Shown piece by piece: positions 46,836 to 58,647 of a DNA stretch of 64,000 nucleotides; within the stretch, counting starts at the first letter, position 1, and the number at the start of each line of letters is the position of its first letter. This stretch comes from Ptychodera flava (lineage: Eukaryota; Hemichordata; Enteropneusta; Ptychoderidae), in the NCBI RefSeq assembly GCF_041260155.1, contig NC_091935.1, forward strand, positions 1,821,001-1,885,000, in the 5' to 3' direction. A program made the position numbers and the translations under genes. Under the pieces are notes generated by a model. That model had not been told where the DNA came from. It worked only from the letters and a program-made list of their open reading frames with translations, and ran no database searches.

Positions 46836-49800
46836 AGTCCGACTCTACCTTAAACTGTCGAGCCTCAAAGCCGAGCAAGACATCCTATCGTAGATAGGAC
46901 TTAACATTCATCTAGGGTCAGGGTACATGTGAATTGGAGTGTAGATTGTTACATCCTTCATTTGTAGCTGTACTCCATGAATCATGTCAATTTAAGGTTT
47001 TCAGTCAGTCGTTAAAATGTTCATATGAGGGCGCTCTTCTTGACTGTGAAGTCCGATACGATTGGACCATACCGTGAAAACGCAAGAGAATTTTAATTTG
47101 CGTTTGCGTCATTGAGTCAGGCGTCTCGACTGCTTACAGCCTTTCTCCCAAAGTTGGCCTGTTTACACGGAGAAAAACATCTGAACAACACAGCAAACAT
47201 AAGTTACAGGGCTTCACTGACAAAGACAACTTTTATGTAGAGCACAAGAAGTCGTATTTTCTGTCACTAACGCTCTGCAAAATTCTATTGGTAATATTCG
47301 TGAGTTAACGCAAAATGTCCAAATACTGGCAGAAGTGTATTTTGTCTGTTTTCAAGAAAACAATATACTGCTAACGTTTGATACCACAGCCGTTATAAAG
47401 TGCTGACATTCAAAATGACAAGAATGGTACATATCTACATGTACAATATACTTAACACCAAAGATAATTCTGAACCTTTGGAGAGCGCTTGAAAAAAGCG
47501 CCCTCAGAGGGAGTAATTAATTATTCAGAGTTGTCCACTTGCAACTTGAAACTTTGGGCGAGTTAGCCTGCTGCTTGCAACTCGTCTGACTTTTTGAAGT
47601 GTATTAAAGAGCAAGGTAAGGTTAGAGAAAAACTATTGTTGCTCGAGTTTTCAGGTGAAACAATGAGACAGCAAATCCAATTTTTATGATTTATACCTGA
47701 TAGTGTTCAATGAAATTCATCGTTGCTTCAGTGGAAAAAAGGCTTAAACACGATTGGAACTAATTTGGTATAATTGGATTTTCATGTTTTGCAAATTTCT
47801 CAAAAGTGTTAGGTGCCATATAGCTGAGTGTTGCAATATCGCAAATTACTCATAAAAACAAGTGTGTAATGTAAAAAGAAAAGCAGATGAGATAACGTTT
47901 GTCGATAAAATCGACATTACTACACCATCCAATTATCCCACATTAGTTCCAATTGTGTTCTAAATAATTTTTTTTCTAAAATAAACAAGGGAAACAATGC
48001 TGCAATGTCTCAGAATATTTCATGGGGAGGGTTGATGTTGTTATTGTGTGGAACAGTTGACTTGTTTTCTCTGTTGTCCGGCCTTAGATATGAAGCAATG
48101 GTGCTAGTATGTCTTTAACTTTCGTGTTTACGAAAAGAAATAAATATTGGCGAAGATCAAGTCTTTGTAAGAGTGATTTCGGTTTGCGATCTTATCAGAG
48201 AAATATCCATCAGTAGCACGAAACTTTGCGTTTTGAATGACATCAACACTGCAAACAGCGATAGCTGAAATCTGTATTTAGTGAATCATATTACTGAAAG
48301 TTCAGAAATTTGTCTCCGTATAAGATGATATCATGTCCATATTAGCTTAAGTGTTGATACTTGCTAGTATGATGAGATCATGTTACGTATTGGCCTTGTC
48401 AACATACTGACTTGGTTCTACTGGACGAAAGTTGTGTCATATTTTATTTGTATTACATATTTGGTTAGTTGTTACACGACTCTGTGTGATAAAAGTCTGC
48501 AGAGTTTTACTTCTATAGGGCTGCGTTCTGCTTTGTTAAATGAATTCGTAGTATCATCAGAAAATAGATAAAATTCCAAGAATTCCAACCTTTGTAGCCG
48601 ATCCATTTCATTGCTGAAGTGACGAACCAAGATGCGTACACTGTATTGTTCTTGTATTAGATGTACTCTGAACAATGTTTATAAGTATCCAATATGTGTG
48701 AGGTGTATGTAAACTGAGTCCATAAAGATTTTCGATTGCAAGATGTTCTCTATTAGCAAAGAGGCAGAAAAGTGCTGAAATTTACAAAAGCCCCTTTGTC
48801 TAATCTTATTACCTGCTAGGTTCAGTTGTAGTTGCTTCTCCACTTTTTATATGATTATCTGATAACCAACGTTCTGGTCTTGTCGAATTTTGAGAACGCA
48901 TCGTTTATCGTGGTGGAAACTGAATCGTATCGCAAAACATGCATTGACAGAAGAAATGAATAGCAAAGACCGGAATTGCCATTGCTTTTGTAAGTCAGAA
49001 GCGTAAAGGACCATTGATATAAATATAGTAACACTCTGAAACAAACCGATGCAATGTACTACCAGGGTTTATTGGAAATGTTAAAAAAAATGTTAAAAAT
49101 ACTGCATACATCCATGAAGATAAAGGAAAGCACTTGTCACTTACTGCTGGTCTTTTTTTCAAGGATTTAAAATTGATTAGTATTGAAAGATTGTGATACT
49201 CAAAGCGCCAGCAACGGCGACTTTTGATGATTTTGTTTTTAATGTCAACCATAATTCGAGTCTACTCCCTAAAGTATATTGATAACCTCAGAATTGAGCA
49301 TGTTAACCCGTGCATGTTTAAACTGCGTTGTTATTGTTGAGAAGCGAATTCTGGTCCGGAATAGAATTCATATCTAAAGGATAACAATGCAATTTACACA
49401 CATAGACGCTCTATTGCCAAGCTAAATAGTGGATGTTTCAACTTTCTTTTTGGAGTAGAATAATTTATAATTGGTATAAAAAAATTTTTAAAAAGGAAAA
49501 TCTTCAAAAATTAGCATTACTGGCCCTTTAAAGTATGGAGAGAAGTAAAGTATCTCTAAGCTATTAACGTAACAAGGAGATGGACTCTATTTCTTGTTGA
49601 AAGACAATCTTCAATCTCTATATGTACTTCGAAACTGATTATCAGTTATTTGTGACCTCCATTCCTCCATCCTGAAACAGAAGCAGGAAATAGTATTAAT
49701 TGTTCAGAACCAAACACATTTCATGATTGTGCAGGCTGTGCTTTGGGAAAAATGATGAGGATTCTTTAGAATCTAATTTCTAACTTAGGATGCAAATTTC

Positions 49801-50229
49801 TTTTGTCTTCCTGTTTTGGAAGAAATCAATATCCTTTTGTTTCATAAAACAGGTGAAACTAGTCTCCCTACTTTTCATTACATTATTCTGTATGGCTGAA
49901 GACACAATCAGTGGAAAATTTTACAAAAATACTATCTCCTCTCTCAATGAAGCATACTTTTCTAAATCATATAAAATGGAAATTGAGAAGAACGGGTCCT
50001 CAAAAGTACGATTTCAGAATTTAAAAAAACTAGTCTGTGAATTTGTATACACACGGGAGACAGTAGATTTCACTGAGGAGTTTCAGTGTGTAAAAATCAT
50101 GATGAATTATGGGAAATCTTCAGTACTGTGCCCTAATTTGTATCATAATGGAGACAGAAAATTGATAGTTTCGCTTACCTTGCAGGTCTATGGCTGACTT
50201 CATTAGCGTCTTCAGCTATAGACACCTGC

Positions 50230-50232
<3 letters not shown>
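46836..50232. other. Stretch with no recognised gene
   Basis: No domain-bearing frames. The 135-codon plus frame at 49790-50197 resembles nothing I know and has no clear exon signals. No large repeats were seen. Confidence 0.5.

Positions 50233-50301
<69 letters not shown>
50233..50301. repeat. (GA)n microsatellite downstream of the lectin gene
   Basis: About 34 uninterrupted GA units. On the lectin strand it is a CT tract just after a possible ATTAAA signal. Confidence 0.97.
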
Positions 50302-50304
<3 letters not shown>

Positions 50305-50307
50305 AAT
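50302..50307 (-). promoter_or_regulatory. Possible ATTAAA polyadenylation signal of the lectin gene
   Basis: ATTAAA on the minus strand lies 129 bases after the stop; it is followed at once by the CT-rich tract. No AATAAA is nearer. Confidence 0.4.
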
Positions 50308-50436
50308 ATCAGTAAAATATGAATCAGCACTTCTTGAGACACTACCTCGCAGCCGATAATTTCATTTTGTTGACAAACAAACTCTATTATAATTGTAAGA
50401 CAATGACGAAAACAAACTGAAGTAAGCCGTAGTCAC

Positions 50437-50735
50437 TCAAAACGGCAACTTACACTCATAAACAGTCTCCAAGTATTTCCTGGTTCCTTTACACGGGTCA
50501 CCGAAGACGCTGTTACTGGCTGTCACTTGGCAGGAGTTCTTTCCATCACATAGACGACTTGTCTTGCGAAAGCTGGACGCTGACCTACAATTTGTGTCGC
50601 CGCCAGATGGACAGACGTTGGACTCTAACCGACCATACACGGAGTATAGGATACGAATGGCAGCACCGCGTGGACAACACAAGTTAACAGTGTCATTGCT
50701 GTCATGTTCACATGCATGCTTTACGATGAGACGAC
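50437..50735 (-). CDS. Lectin exon 2 (SUEL domain)
   Basis: The acceptor TTCTTTTCCATAG precedes GTCGTCTCATCG. The exon runs 299 bases to TGA and encodes the whole lectin domain. The first Gly codon is split with exon 1. Confidence 0.93.
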
Positions 50736-52495
50736 CTATGGAAAAGAAACAAATTAAACAGACGGGAATTAATATTTGGGGAACAAGGAAGGAGCAGAGG
50801 AAAGGGATTCAGAAAAGAGGGAAAGAAGGAATCGAAAGAAAAAGTATCCGTGAAAAGAGTTGTAACCCCTAAAAAAACACATTGAAGAGTTGACCACAAC
50901 AGGCTATGGCTTGCTAAGTATAGGCCTACAAAGAAATTCATGATGATAACAGGTCAAAACACAGGTGAGATCAAATTTCCTAGAATCGTTTGCCCGCCAT
51001 CACTTTGACACATGATTCAATCTGCAGTGATTAAAATTAGATGTAGAGTACATAGCAAAGGAATCCCGTGTAAGTATAGACGTTGCCGTACTCTACATCT
51101 CATCTTATCAGATTGACACATGAATATACAACGATTTCTTTGAAACGACGCATGATCCCCCAGTTCTCAGAGATTACCACGCACTTGTTACCTACCCACC
51201 AGTTCTTAAAGTTCATTTGAGGGAGCATTAGTTATTTTACGGGGAGGAGGTGGGGGTCGGTGAAACTTAGGCGACAAATGAAATGTAAAGCACCCCTCCA
51301 AATCAAATTTCTAAAATTTGACCCCCCCCCCCCCAAATTTATCAATTGTCAAATGTTACCCCCCGAAAAAATCATCGGATTTGATTCATTAACCTTTCGC
51401 ACCCTATGGCCCTGAAGTGAAAAATTGGGCTCTTCAAAAGTGCTTGCAAGAAAAAGAGTTACCCAACCCAATTTTCATGCACAAACAACACCCTCCCCCA
51501 GATGTCACAGTCCGTATCAATAATATCTCAATTGACTTATAATTTCCTATTTGACCTTTGAACTTTCAAAGAATCCTTTTGAACTTTACAAATAATTACT
51601 CGGGTGAAATTCCAATATCATAATTGTTTTTCAGATCTGCTCTTTCACACATACTATTTTCATCATGAACATTTATATAAATTGTCAAACTTTTTTAAAG
51701 CCCAGATTTAGCTAGTTTGTACTGTGAAAAAAATATTCAAAGTTTCCTCACAGATCACAATGTACAATCAACATTTTTGGTGAAATTCCAAAATCAAATT
51801 TCTTGCTTACATATGAACTTGTAATCGCCCCAGTATAATCATGTACACTAATATCAATAATCAAGAGTACGTAAATACACAGATTTACATAGTTTTGTAT
51901 CGGAAAAAATATTTATATTCATATTGTATCGTGAATCAACATTTCTGTGAAATTCCAAAATCCAATTTCTCACAAAACTATCCACTTGTAACCACCCTAC
52001 TCTAATCAAGTACATTAATATCAATAATCAAGAGGCTATAAATACACAAATTCAGCTAGTTTTGTAATTAAAAGAAATCATTCACAGTTTCCTCATAGAC
52101 TACAATGTATGGTGAATTAAGTAACATTTCGGTGAAATTACAAAGTCAATTTTTTCCATAACTCCATACAAACCATTGTAAAATTTGACCCGCCTTCCAA
52201 TCATAGATTGTAAACTTTGACCTCCCTAAAACAGTTTCATGTAAGTCAACCCCCCCCGATTTCCACCGACCCCCTCCCTGTTAAAAGCGAATGCTTCCTT
52301 AAGTATCAATTTTCAGAATCCTGCCAGTCACAATTAGGTTGATTGAAGTGAAGTAGTTTTCTTCAAAAGTAGGACACGCAATTATGATAATAATTGGAAG
52401 AGCAATATTCAAAATCAAAATTCACCTGCTTGTGATTCGACCAAGGTTAGCAGAACAGCCACATTAATCAACACTAGGCTCACTGATATCTTCAT
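50437..52495 (-). CDS. Secreted single-domain SUEL-type (rhamnose/galactose-binding) lectin
   Basis: The gene has two coding exons, 52495-52426 and 50735-50437, joined in phase 1 to give 122 residues. Residues 1-23 are a clear signal peptide (MKISVSLVLINVAVLLTLVE). The rest is one SUEL/Gal_Lectin domain: RLIVKHACE, LCCPRGAAIRILYSVYGR, LCDGKNSCQVTASN and SVFGDPCKGTRKYLETVYEC. The YGR and DPC..KYL motifs that shape the sugar pocket are intact, as are the domain cysteines. Such lectins are secreted and bind L-rhamnose or galactose on microbes or in eggs and mucus. A domain of about 95 residues is the usual size, and many relatives have two or three tandem copies, so this is a minimal form. Start and splice sites (GCAG|GTGAAT; CCATAG|GT) are convincing. 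Confidence 0.93.
51217..52302. mobile_element. 1.1-kb inverted-repeat element in the lectin intron
   Basis: Left end TTGAGGGAGCATTAG ... GGGGGTCGGTGAAA and right end TTTCCACCGACCCCCTCCC ... ATGCTTCCTTAA are imperfect inverted repeats of about 45 bases. Inner flanks are C-rich or G-rich (a C run near 51325 and another near 52250). The middle holds about 2.7 copies of a 177/167-base tandem unit (51704-52175) marked by TAATATCAATAATCAAGAG. No protein is encoded. The right end has TTAA, the left TTGA. Confidence 0.72.
51704..52175 (+). repeat. Tandem units of about 170-177 bp inside the intronic element
   Basis: Units start at 51704, 51881 and 52048 with AGATTTAGCTAGTTT-like sequence and share GGTGAAATTCCAAAATC and ATCAATAATCAAGAG blocks. 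The third is partial. Confidence 0.85.
52426..52495 (-). CDS. Lectin exon 1 (signal peptide)
   Basis: Twenty-three codons plus one base, from the ATG after GCTAAC to the donor GTGAATTTTG. The CT tract begins only about ten bases upstream of the ATG, so the 5' UTR must include it unless there is another 5' exon. Confidence 0.9.
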
Positions 52496-52502
52496 GTTAG
52501 CT

Positions 52503-52505
<3 letters not shown>

Positions 52506-52562
<57 letters not shown>
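52506..52562. repeat. (GA)n microsatellite just upstream of the lectin start codon
   Basis: About 28 GA units, which read as a CT tract on the gene strand ending roughly ten bases before the ATG. Confidence 0.97.
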
Positions 52563-52563
<1 letters not shown>

Positions 52564-52999
52564 ACATTTAAGTATTGCGTGTTGAGATATCTGTACGGAT
52601 GGCGTGACATCAAAATGCTGGATCTACTTTCACTGGCAAATCAGTGAATTAAATAAAAAATAACTCCAGATACTAACAGCTATATGTTGCACATTGACTT
52701 CATGGTCTGTCTAATTCACAGTGAGTGGGGTTGTTGATTAATGCCGATAATACCAGGCGGTCATTATGTCCAAGCGCCATTGGCGGTATTTTTTTTATTT
52801 CGAGTTCTTCCCTTTCTTTACAACAGAAGATTTATTTGAAAAAAGAAAGAAAGAAAATACATACACACACATAAGACTCCTGCATCTGACAGAGGAGTCA
52901 TACTCAAAATCAGACCATTTGTCTATAAACTTTCTATATCTCTCATTTCTTTTTGCAATAAAGTTCAGACTGCTTTGAAGGTCTAATATTTAAGTTGAC

Positions 53000-53400
53000 T
53001 TATCTTAAAGAAGGGATCATCTTCTTTATTTTACAGTCAAAAATTGTTTTCTTCACTATCAATAACAGATGATTCATAAGATCCGAGAAAGATGTGTCAC
53101 CCAGCAAAATTTGTTTAGCGGATAGTTTCCGTGGGGCTTCAGTCGAAGCACCCCATAACAAAACAAAACCATTCCAAATACACTGGATACTCTCACATTG
53201 AACAAAAAGAAGCGTCAAGGTCTCTTCTACTTGTTCACAAAAGGTGCAAAGACTACTGGTTGTTCTACAAACCGCGGAAATTTTATATCTTCCAACGTTG
53301 CTCCTCACTCTACACACGAGCGAAAAATGAATCTGTATCACAAAACTGTCGACAGTTCCTTGTGCCTTTTCATTTCTATAATTGGTAGTCTCTCAAACAT
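53000..53400 (-). mobile_element. LINE-type retrotransposon fragment (reverse-transcriptase zinc-knuckle tail)
   Basis: Minus-strand frame 53341-53000 reads SSLCTFCEQVEETLTLLFVQCESIQCIWNG, the CxxC...H/C-x4-C zinc-binding segment (zf-RVT) found after the RT of CR1/L2/Rex-like LINEs, followed by the usual hydrophobic C-terminal region. No RT catalytic part is seen, so it is a 5'-truncated relic. In the knuckle the usual His before LF is Leu here, which fits decay. Confidence 0.75.
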
Positions 53401-54175
53401 ACTGGGTTGGATGGGGGTTTACAAGTGTTGCGCCAGAAGAGTGGGGAATGCCTCGTTTACCTCGATTACTGGAACGCCTTGCCTCGCGTATTTTAACCAC
53501 CCTTACCTTACAATTATTGTGGATCCTTTCAAGAAAATTGAAATTTTCAGCTATCGTCATGCTCCGTCACTCGTTTTGACCAGCGAGGAAGACTGTATTT
53601 ATGTAAGTCTAGAAATGTATATAACTTTGTTGAGAATGTACACTGAGGACATACAGACTTAGCATTTTATAGGTGGAGTGTCTAGGTGCTACAATCAACA
53701 TCAGGATTCCTGCCTTTTACGGGCTGGTTTTGACTTTTACGATTTTAACCCCGCCACCGGAGCGAAGTGATAGGGTCAAGGTCAAGGCACTGTACGTTTC
53801 AGCGGAGACTTTCGAAGTATTTGATAGAATTGCATAAGTTGGTAGAGTCCGAATATCTGTCCCCGAGCAGTGTTCTGTCTTAACAGTTAATTGTGATTTT
53901 TTAACTTGATTTAGAGTTGGGTTTCTCGTATGGTATGACTTCAGTCGATGCAGAAAATGATCCTCAGCCTTATTTAAAATGTACCTTAAAGATCATTATC
54001 TGTACCCCTCTTTTGCACCGGAACTGTGCCCATAAATCACAATCAAATATAACGCAACCACAATGATCCACTCACTACATCTAAGGTAGACCCGATATGT
54101 GAAGTGACTCCTATTTCAACCCACAACGTGCCAGTGATGCCGTGCGTGGCTCCGTCAGACCAGTACGGCTTCGTA
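53401..54175. other. Non-coding stretch with R1 fragment
   Basis: Holds a 40-base R1 end at 53843-53883 (GAGTCCGAATATCTGTCCCC then TGTTCTGTCTTAA). The plus frame at 53198-53662 overlaps the LINE relic in antisense and is not a gene. Confidence 0.6.
53843..53883 (-). mobile_element. R1 MITE-like repeat, copy 6 (end fragment)
   Basis: Only the TCCGAATATCTGTCCCCGAG terminus is present, ending in TCTTAA. Confidence 0.65.
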
Positions 54176-54523
54176 TTAAGGTAGTATGCGCCTCGAAAGT
54201 GAAAGACTTAAATTTCTGCTCAAACTTTCCACGAAGAATCTTTCAACCATTCTCTTTCAAAATCAAGAAAAACAATCCGGGGTCACAGTGCCAATGTTGG
54301 CACTTGAGAAACGTGTCCAAGATTTAAGCAATATTTGAAATTCGAAATGGCCACCATCCCTGTGTACACTCTACAGAGAAAAATAAAATTTTCGATTTTC
54401 GAAAAACTAAGACAGTGTTTTTTTCTTAAACCAAAGCTTTAAGATAAGACCCCACAAGTAGAAGATCGGAAAGGCATTGTAAAAGTTTTAGAGTCAGAAT
54501 ATCTGTCCCCATTCCTACCTTAA
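54176..54523 (-). mobile_element. R1 MITE-like repeat, copy 7 (near full length)
   Basis: Begins TTAAGGTAGTATGCGCCTCG, contains GAAATGGCCACCATCCCTGTG and ends GTCCCCATTCCTACCTTAA. TTAA is on both sides. Confidence 0.87.
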
Positions 54524-56416
54524 ATTATATGTCATCAATACGTTCCATGTTGCATCATCAGTTTTTCTCTCACACAAACTGAGACATGAAAGAAAATTAT
54601 CGTAGTACTCACTGTTCTGGTGTCCTGTCAGTGTACGGGATTCAAAGCCGCCTTAGCAACACACAACGTCACGGTTCTTCGAGAGGGAAAGACCAAGTGT
54701 AGATGTTGGTGTTCTGCCTTGCTTTTATACCAGTCGGTTTTACGACGGTACAGAAGACGTCTGTCTGATTTGCTTATCATGGCAGGAAGCGGTTTTAATG
54801 TTTGTCAATAAAAATGAACAGAAAAGTAGAACAGTAACTCACTACTTCCTGGAATACTCAAGTATTTATATCAAGATGTAATTTGATCACAATACAAGGT
54901 TAAAGTCCGGGTGAGAACACACTACATGTATTGGTGTTTAACTTCCATATAGGGCTGAACCATTTCATATGGGGGGGGGGTTGAAGATTATGGGGAAAAA
55001 AAGGTTCGTTTCACTTCAGTTCACATGTACACTGTAAATCCTCCCCTCTCTATGCACAGCGCAGTCTTTTTTAAATATCCGTTGGTTTGTTCTGAACGCT
55101 AAGACCTCAGTCACTTCTATTGCAGTCAGCTTGGCTTCGATCAAGCTATCTTCATGCAGTACAGGCTGGTTTTATTCTTTCAAACTTCCATATGTAAGCT
55201 TAATGCAGCCGTAGATTTCTCCAAAGTTTTACTGTCAGCAAAGGGAAACTTGGCGCAAAGAAAAGCCATGTTTCGGAAAGTTGAATGCTGTAGTCCTCCA
55301 GGGGAAAAAAGTAGTCTGTATTTGCTAAGAAGAAAAAATAATTCCAACTAAACAGGATCCCCCATCAATCTTCGATGCACTCTAGCATATCAAATGATCT
55401 GCCCTTGACACTTTGTCCTTAGATTATGGTGATGTGTTCTGCGTATAGTGGACAGGATGGCAAGATATGGGTACACTATAATAGCTCATGATTGTGATAA
55501 GCAATATCGGAACTACATCCGTCATTTATCGTCAAATTCGAAGAATGGTCGAAAAGGAAAGAGAAACTCCTCAATATTCTGAGAAACATTTAACCTACAT
55601 AACTTCAGTGCTAATATGATAGTACCGGATGTGTGTCTTGCTTTGTTCTTACATCCCTTCTAACACGTTACTCGACTGTTGCCGAAATATCACCAACATG
55701 TTTGATATCTGTGAAATTCATCATATAAAGTCGAACTCATAGTTTCGTCAGATTGAGATGACCGACACATTTGGCTTGTTTACAAGAAAGGGTTTAGCCT
55801 GTCAGTAATATCCACACGCTCAGATTAGAGGCTCCGCTTTGAAAATTAATGTTGAAACAACCAACATATGATCAGTGTTAAATGTTGTTCTACAAGTTTT
55901 TAGAGGGGTCGAAAAGAAGTTCGTATTCACACCGAATTTGTTTGGCACATTATTTAGGCAATCAATCAGTATACCACGAGATTTTGACCAGTTCACGACA
56001 CATGTGCACGAGCGACAGCACAAGTGAACCTGTAAAAATCTCGTGGTATACCGTTGCTGAGTGTAATTTTTATATCATAACATCAAATTGAAATTACGGC
56101 GTGAAAGTGAATTGCTCTCTTGCTCAGAACTTGTGCCTATTCCAACCGTGCTATATTGCGAATGTTGCACATAGGGGATAGCACAAAAATCCGTCCCCAG
56201 GGATAGGGATGGGGTAGGGGTGTATAAGCACAAGGTTCTTATTCGATGCGCGCACTATCGTAAGATACTCAAGAGGCGTAGCCGTACCAAAGAGAGTTTT
56301 CATTTATTATAAGGGGGTGGGCCAGAGGAAACCGGAGTATGTCGTTTGTTTGAAATCTTATCCTTGCCTCAATTCCTTTTTTCTAAAATATGTTGCTCCC
56401 CTTTAACCAAACTTAT
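54524..56416. other. Stretch with no recognised gene; one hairpin
   Basis: Apart from the imperfect hairpin at 55970-56050 and a G run near 54970, nothing is recognised. Open frames (54620-54811, 55154-55351) have no domains. Confidence 0.5.
55970..56050. repeat. Imperfect 81-nt hairpin (27-bp stem, 27-nt loop)
   Basis: TATACCACGAGATTTT ... GTTCAC at the left pairs with GTGAAC ... AAATCTCGTGGTATA at the right, with about three mismatches near the middle. The dimensions are similar to an animal miRNA precursor, but a small fold-back transposon is equally possible. Confidence 0.6.
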
Positions 56417-56500
56417 TTAACCCTTTGAGTGCTGTAATTTTTCGGCTGACTCGCAGCGTGTTTGCAAGGTTATATCTGATTGGTCCATTGTCACTATTCA
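56417..56500. mobile_element. TTAACCCTTTGAGTGC terminus, left partner of a possible 4-kb inverted-repeat pair
   Basis: TTAACCCTTTGAGTGCTGTAA matches in inverse the sequence ending GCGCTCAAAGGGTTAA at 60400. Inward, ACTCGCAGCG...GATTGGTCC resembles the inverse of ACCAATAGG...CGCTGCAAGTCGCC near 60078-60115. Whether these bound one nested element or are two copies is unclear. Confidence 0.5.
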
Positions 56501-56529
56501 CAGCGACTTAGGGAGTCTATTTGTATTGT

Positions 56530-56555
56530 TGTACTTGGGCCTCAGCCCAAGTACA
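56530..56555. repeat. Short perfect hairpin (11-bp stem, 4-nt loop)
   Basis: TGTACTTGGGC-CTCA-GCCCAAGTACA. A related TACTTGGGCCGAG lies inverted near 60012. Confidence 0.85.
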
Positions 56556-56559
56556 TTTG

Positions 56560-57950
56560 TTTTCATTCCGTGGGAAAAACTCTGTAAGGTATAACCATTC
56601 CTGGCTGAGACCAGGGAGGGCAAAATGTCTTGGCTTCATCTTTCTTGGCATAATAAATGGCGTAATGATGTTAACTGAATGGAAGTGCTGCTCTCAGCCA
56701 GTCTTGAATAAGTGAGATGTGAATATTAATGCTTCTCTATCTGAGTTTTTGCCCAAAATCTTCTGAATATAATCAAAATGTGCATCGAAATGCAACAATT
56801 AATGCACCCTCCGTTTCCTAGGCGATGGCACGACCCTTGCTACACCCACTGGACGAGCCAAAGTGGGAGGGGTAATTTCAGTTTGGTCGAACAAGAGGGC
56901 TCGAGACAAGAATTTAACATTTAAACTTGAAACATGTTTAATCGCTGACAAGATGTGGACTAGTGTTAACCGAAGTAAAATTGTGAAAAGGAAAGGTTTT
57001 ATATCCCGGACACAATGAAAAACATTACGACTGGAAACTGTACCCCCAGTTGAGAATAGTAATGCCCACAGCGATGGAGAACACTTATCCTTGAGCTGAG
57101 AAAACCAGACCATCATTTCGAAATAGAGCTGCAGATTCGAGAAGCTCGTTCAAAATAGCTAGGTACACCCCGTAAAGGGGTGGTTTCGAGTTTTGAGGGC
57201 AAATTTCGCCTCCTTCATATAGAAATCGTACGTTTGTTTTTTCCAGAGAACACACCATTTGACACAAAATTTGCATGTAAAGGGGTCGCCAGTAAGCACG
57301 TGGTCAAATCTGGCATAAGAAACAATATGAAATGTTGGGTAAAGCCAGTCCAAAATAAACTGATTTGAACTTTTGTGTTTTGTAATTTATACCACTGCAG
57401 TAACATTACCTTTTTTTGACAACATCACACAATGTAATACGTTTTGAAACTGAATACTCCGACGTATTCTGTGTCTCCTTTGCTAAAAAATACAGTATGC
57501 CGATTACCATGTAAGGAGATGATGACGTCAAGACAGATTTGTAGTGTGTTTGGTCCTGGATGGTGCACGAAGTTTTGTGAAGGTAGCTTGTGTATTTATT
57601 TCCTAAATGGGAGAGATTAGGGTCGATCTAAACGAAGGCCGAAGAATGTTATGATCCTCTAAGCGAGCTGAACTCTAACGCGAATGGTTGGATAATTTGG
57701 AGGATGTCTAGAATGATTAGTCTCATTAAGATTATTTGGCGGTCAGTATTGAATTTCAACTGCGTCACAAGTTTGCGAAATGAGTATTCCGTCGAACGGT
57801 CAACGAACGATATTTTAGAAATCTGGAGACATGGCACATCGCATTTTTATATTAATATTTTATATTTTACAAAAGATGTATAGAAGCAATGATTTTGTCA
57901 AAAATTCTGAAAAAAATATAGGAAGATTTGATCGCGAACACATTTTCACT
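56560..57950. other. Stretch with no recognised gene
   Basis: Several overlapping short open frames on both strands (56799-57400) share no domain and look like chance. Confidence 0.5.
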
Positions 57951-57960
57951 TGGGGTCAAC

Positions 57961-58281
57961 TAGCTCTGCGTACGATGCTGTGTGTTCCGCTACAGCTAAT
58001 CGCCCCGCTCTCCACAGCCCTGCAAAGACCCGTACGCGTACGTAGGGTCGGTGACTTCAACTCCATTTTGGGACTTGACGTAAAAAGCCAAATTACTGCC
58101 GAAATTCAGCGTTCTTGGGCCCAAGTCGTATCCCAGCCTACCTCAGCTACTCGATCGCTTCCAAAAATGACAGTCTTTTATTCACTTCTCGTAAATAACC
58201 GTCGATGTCGGCAACTCTCTCGCTAGCCCTGCGTACGATGCTGTGTGTTAGCTGTAGCACATAGCATCGTACGCAGGGCTA
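57961..58281. mobile_element. 321-bp MITE with 9-bp target-site duplication (MULE-like)
   Basis: Left terminus TAGCTCTGCGTACGATGCTG, right terminus ATCGTACGCAGGGCTA. The flanks 57952-57960 and 58282-58290 are both GGGGTCAAC, a 9-base duplication typical of Mutator-like elements (hAT elements make 8). The last 58 bases (58224-58281) form a near-perfect palindrome because a second, direct copy of the left terminus sits just inside the right end. The open frame 57831-58226 crosses the element and its flank and is rejected. Confidence 0.82.
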
Positions 58282-58647
58282 GGGGTCAACATGGGGTCGC
58301 AGCCATGTTGCCTCAAAACTTATTTCTGTCTGCACTCAAAACTCAAAAATGTCGGATATGAACCTGAAAAATCGATGCAATTTTGTCAAACGTCGGCGAA
58401 ATTTCAGCATATAGACAAAATTTCATCTAGGTAAGGTAAATTTACTGAAATTTGATCGACAAATAATCCTGAGCTTGAACGTGACAGCTCGCCTTCTCCG
58501 GGAAGTCAAGCTTCCAGCTGCTCACACACAGTTGCCCATATGGCCAGGTTTATGAGATTGTTTTCAAGCGACGGCGGCAGACCGTACGGGGCTCTGGATA
58601 TGAACCTACCGCCGGTGTAGCTGTAATAACTGTTGCGTTGTTTTTAG

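Noticed and set aside
49790-50197. 135-codon plus-strand frame near the lectin gene
   Set aside because: It begins with a hydrophobic stretch but has no cleavage-site pattern, domain or splice signals I trust; left unannotated.
53198-53662. 154-codon plus-strand frame
   Set aside because: Its first part is the antisense of the LINE zinc-knuckle fragment.
57831-58226. 131-codon plus-strand frame
   Set aside because: It crosses the 9-bp target duplication and runs through the MITE, so it mixes flank and transposon; no domain.
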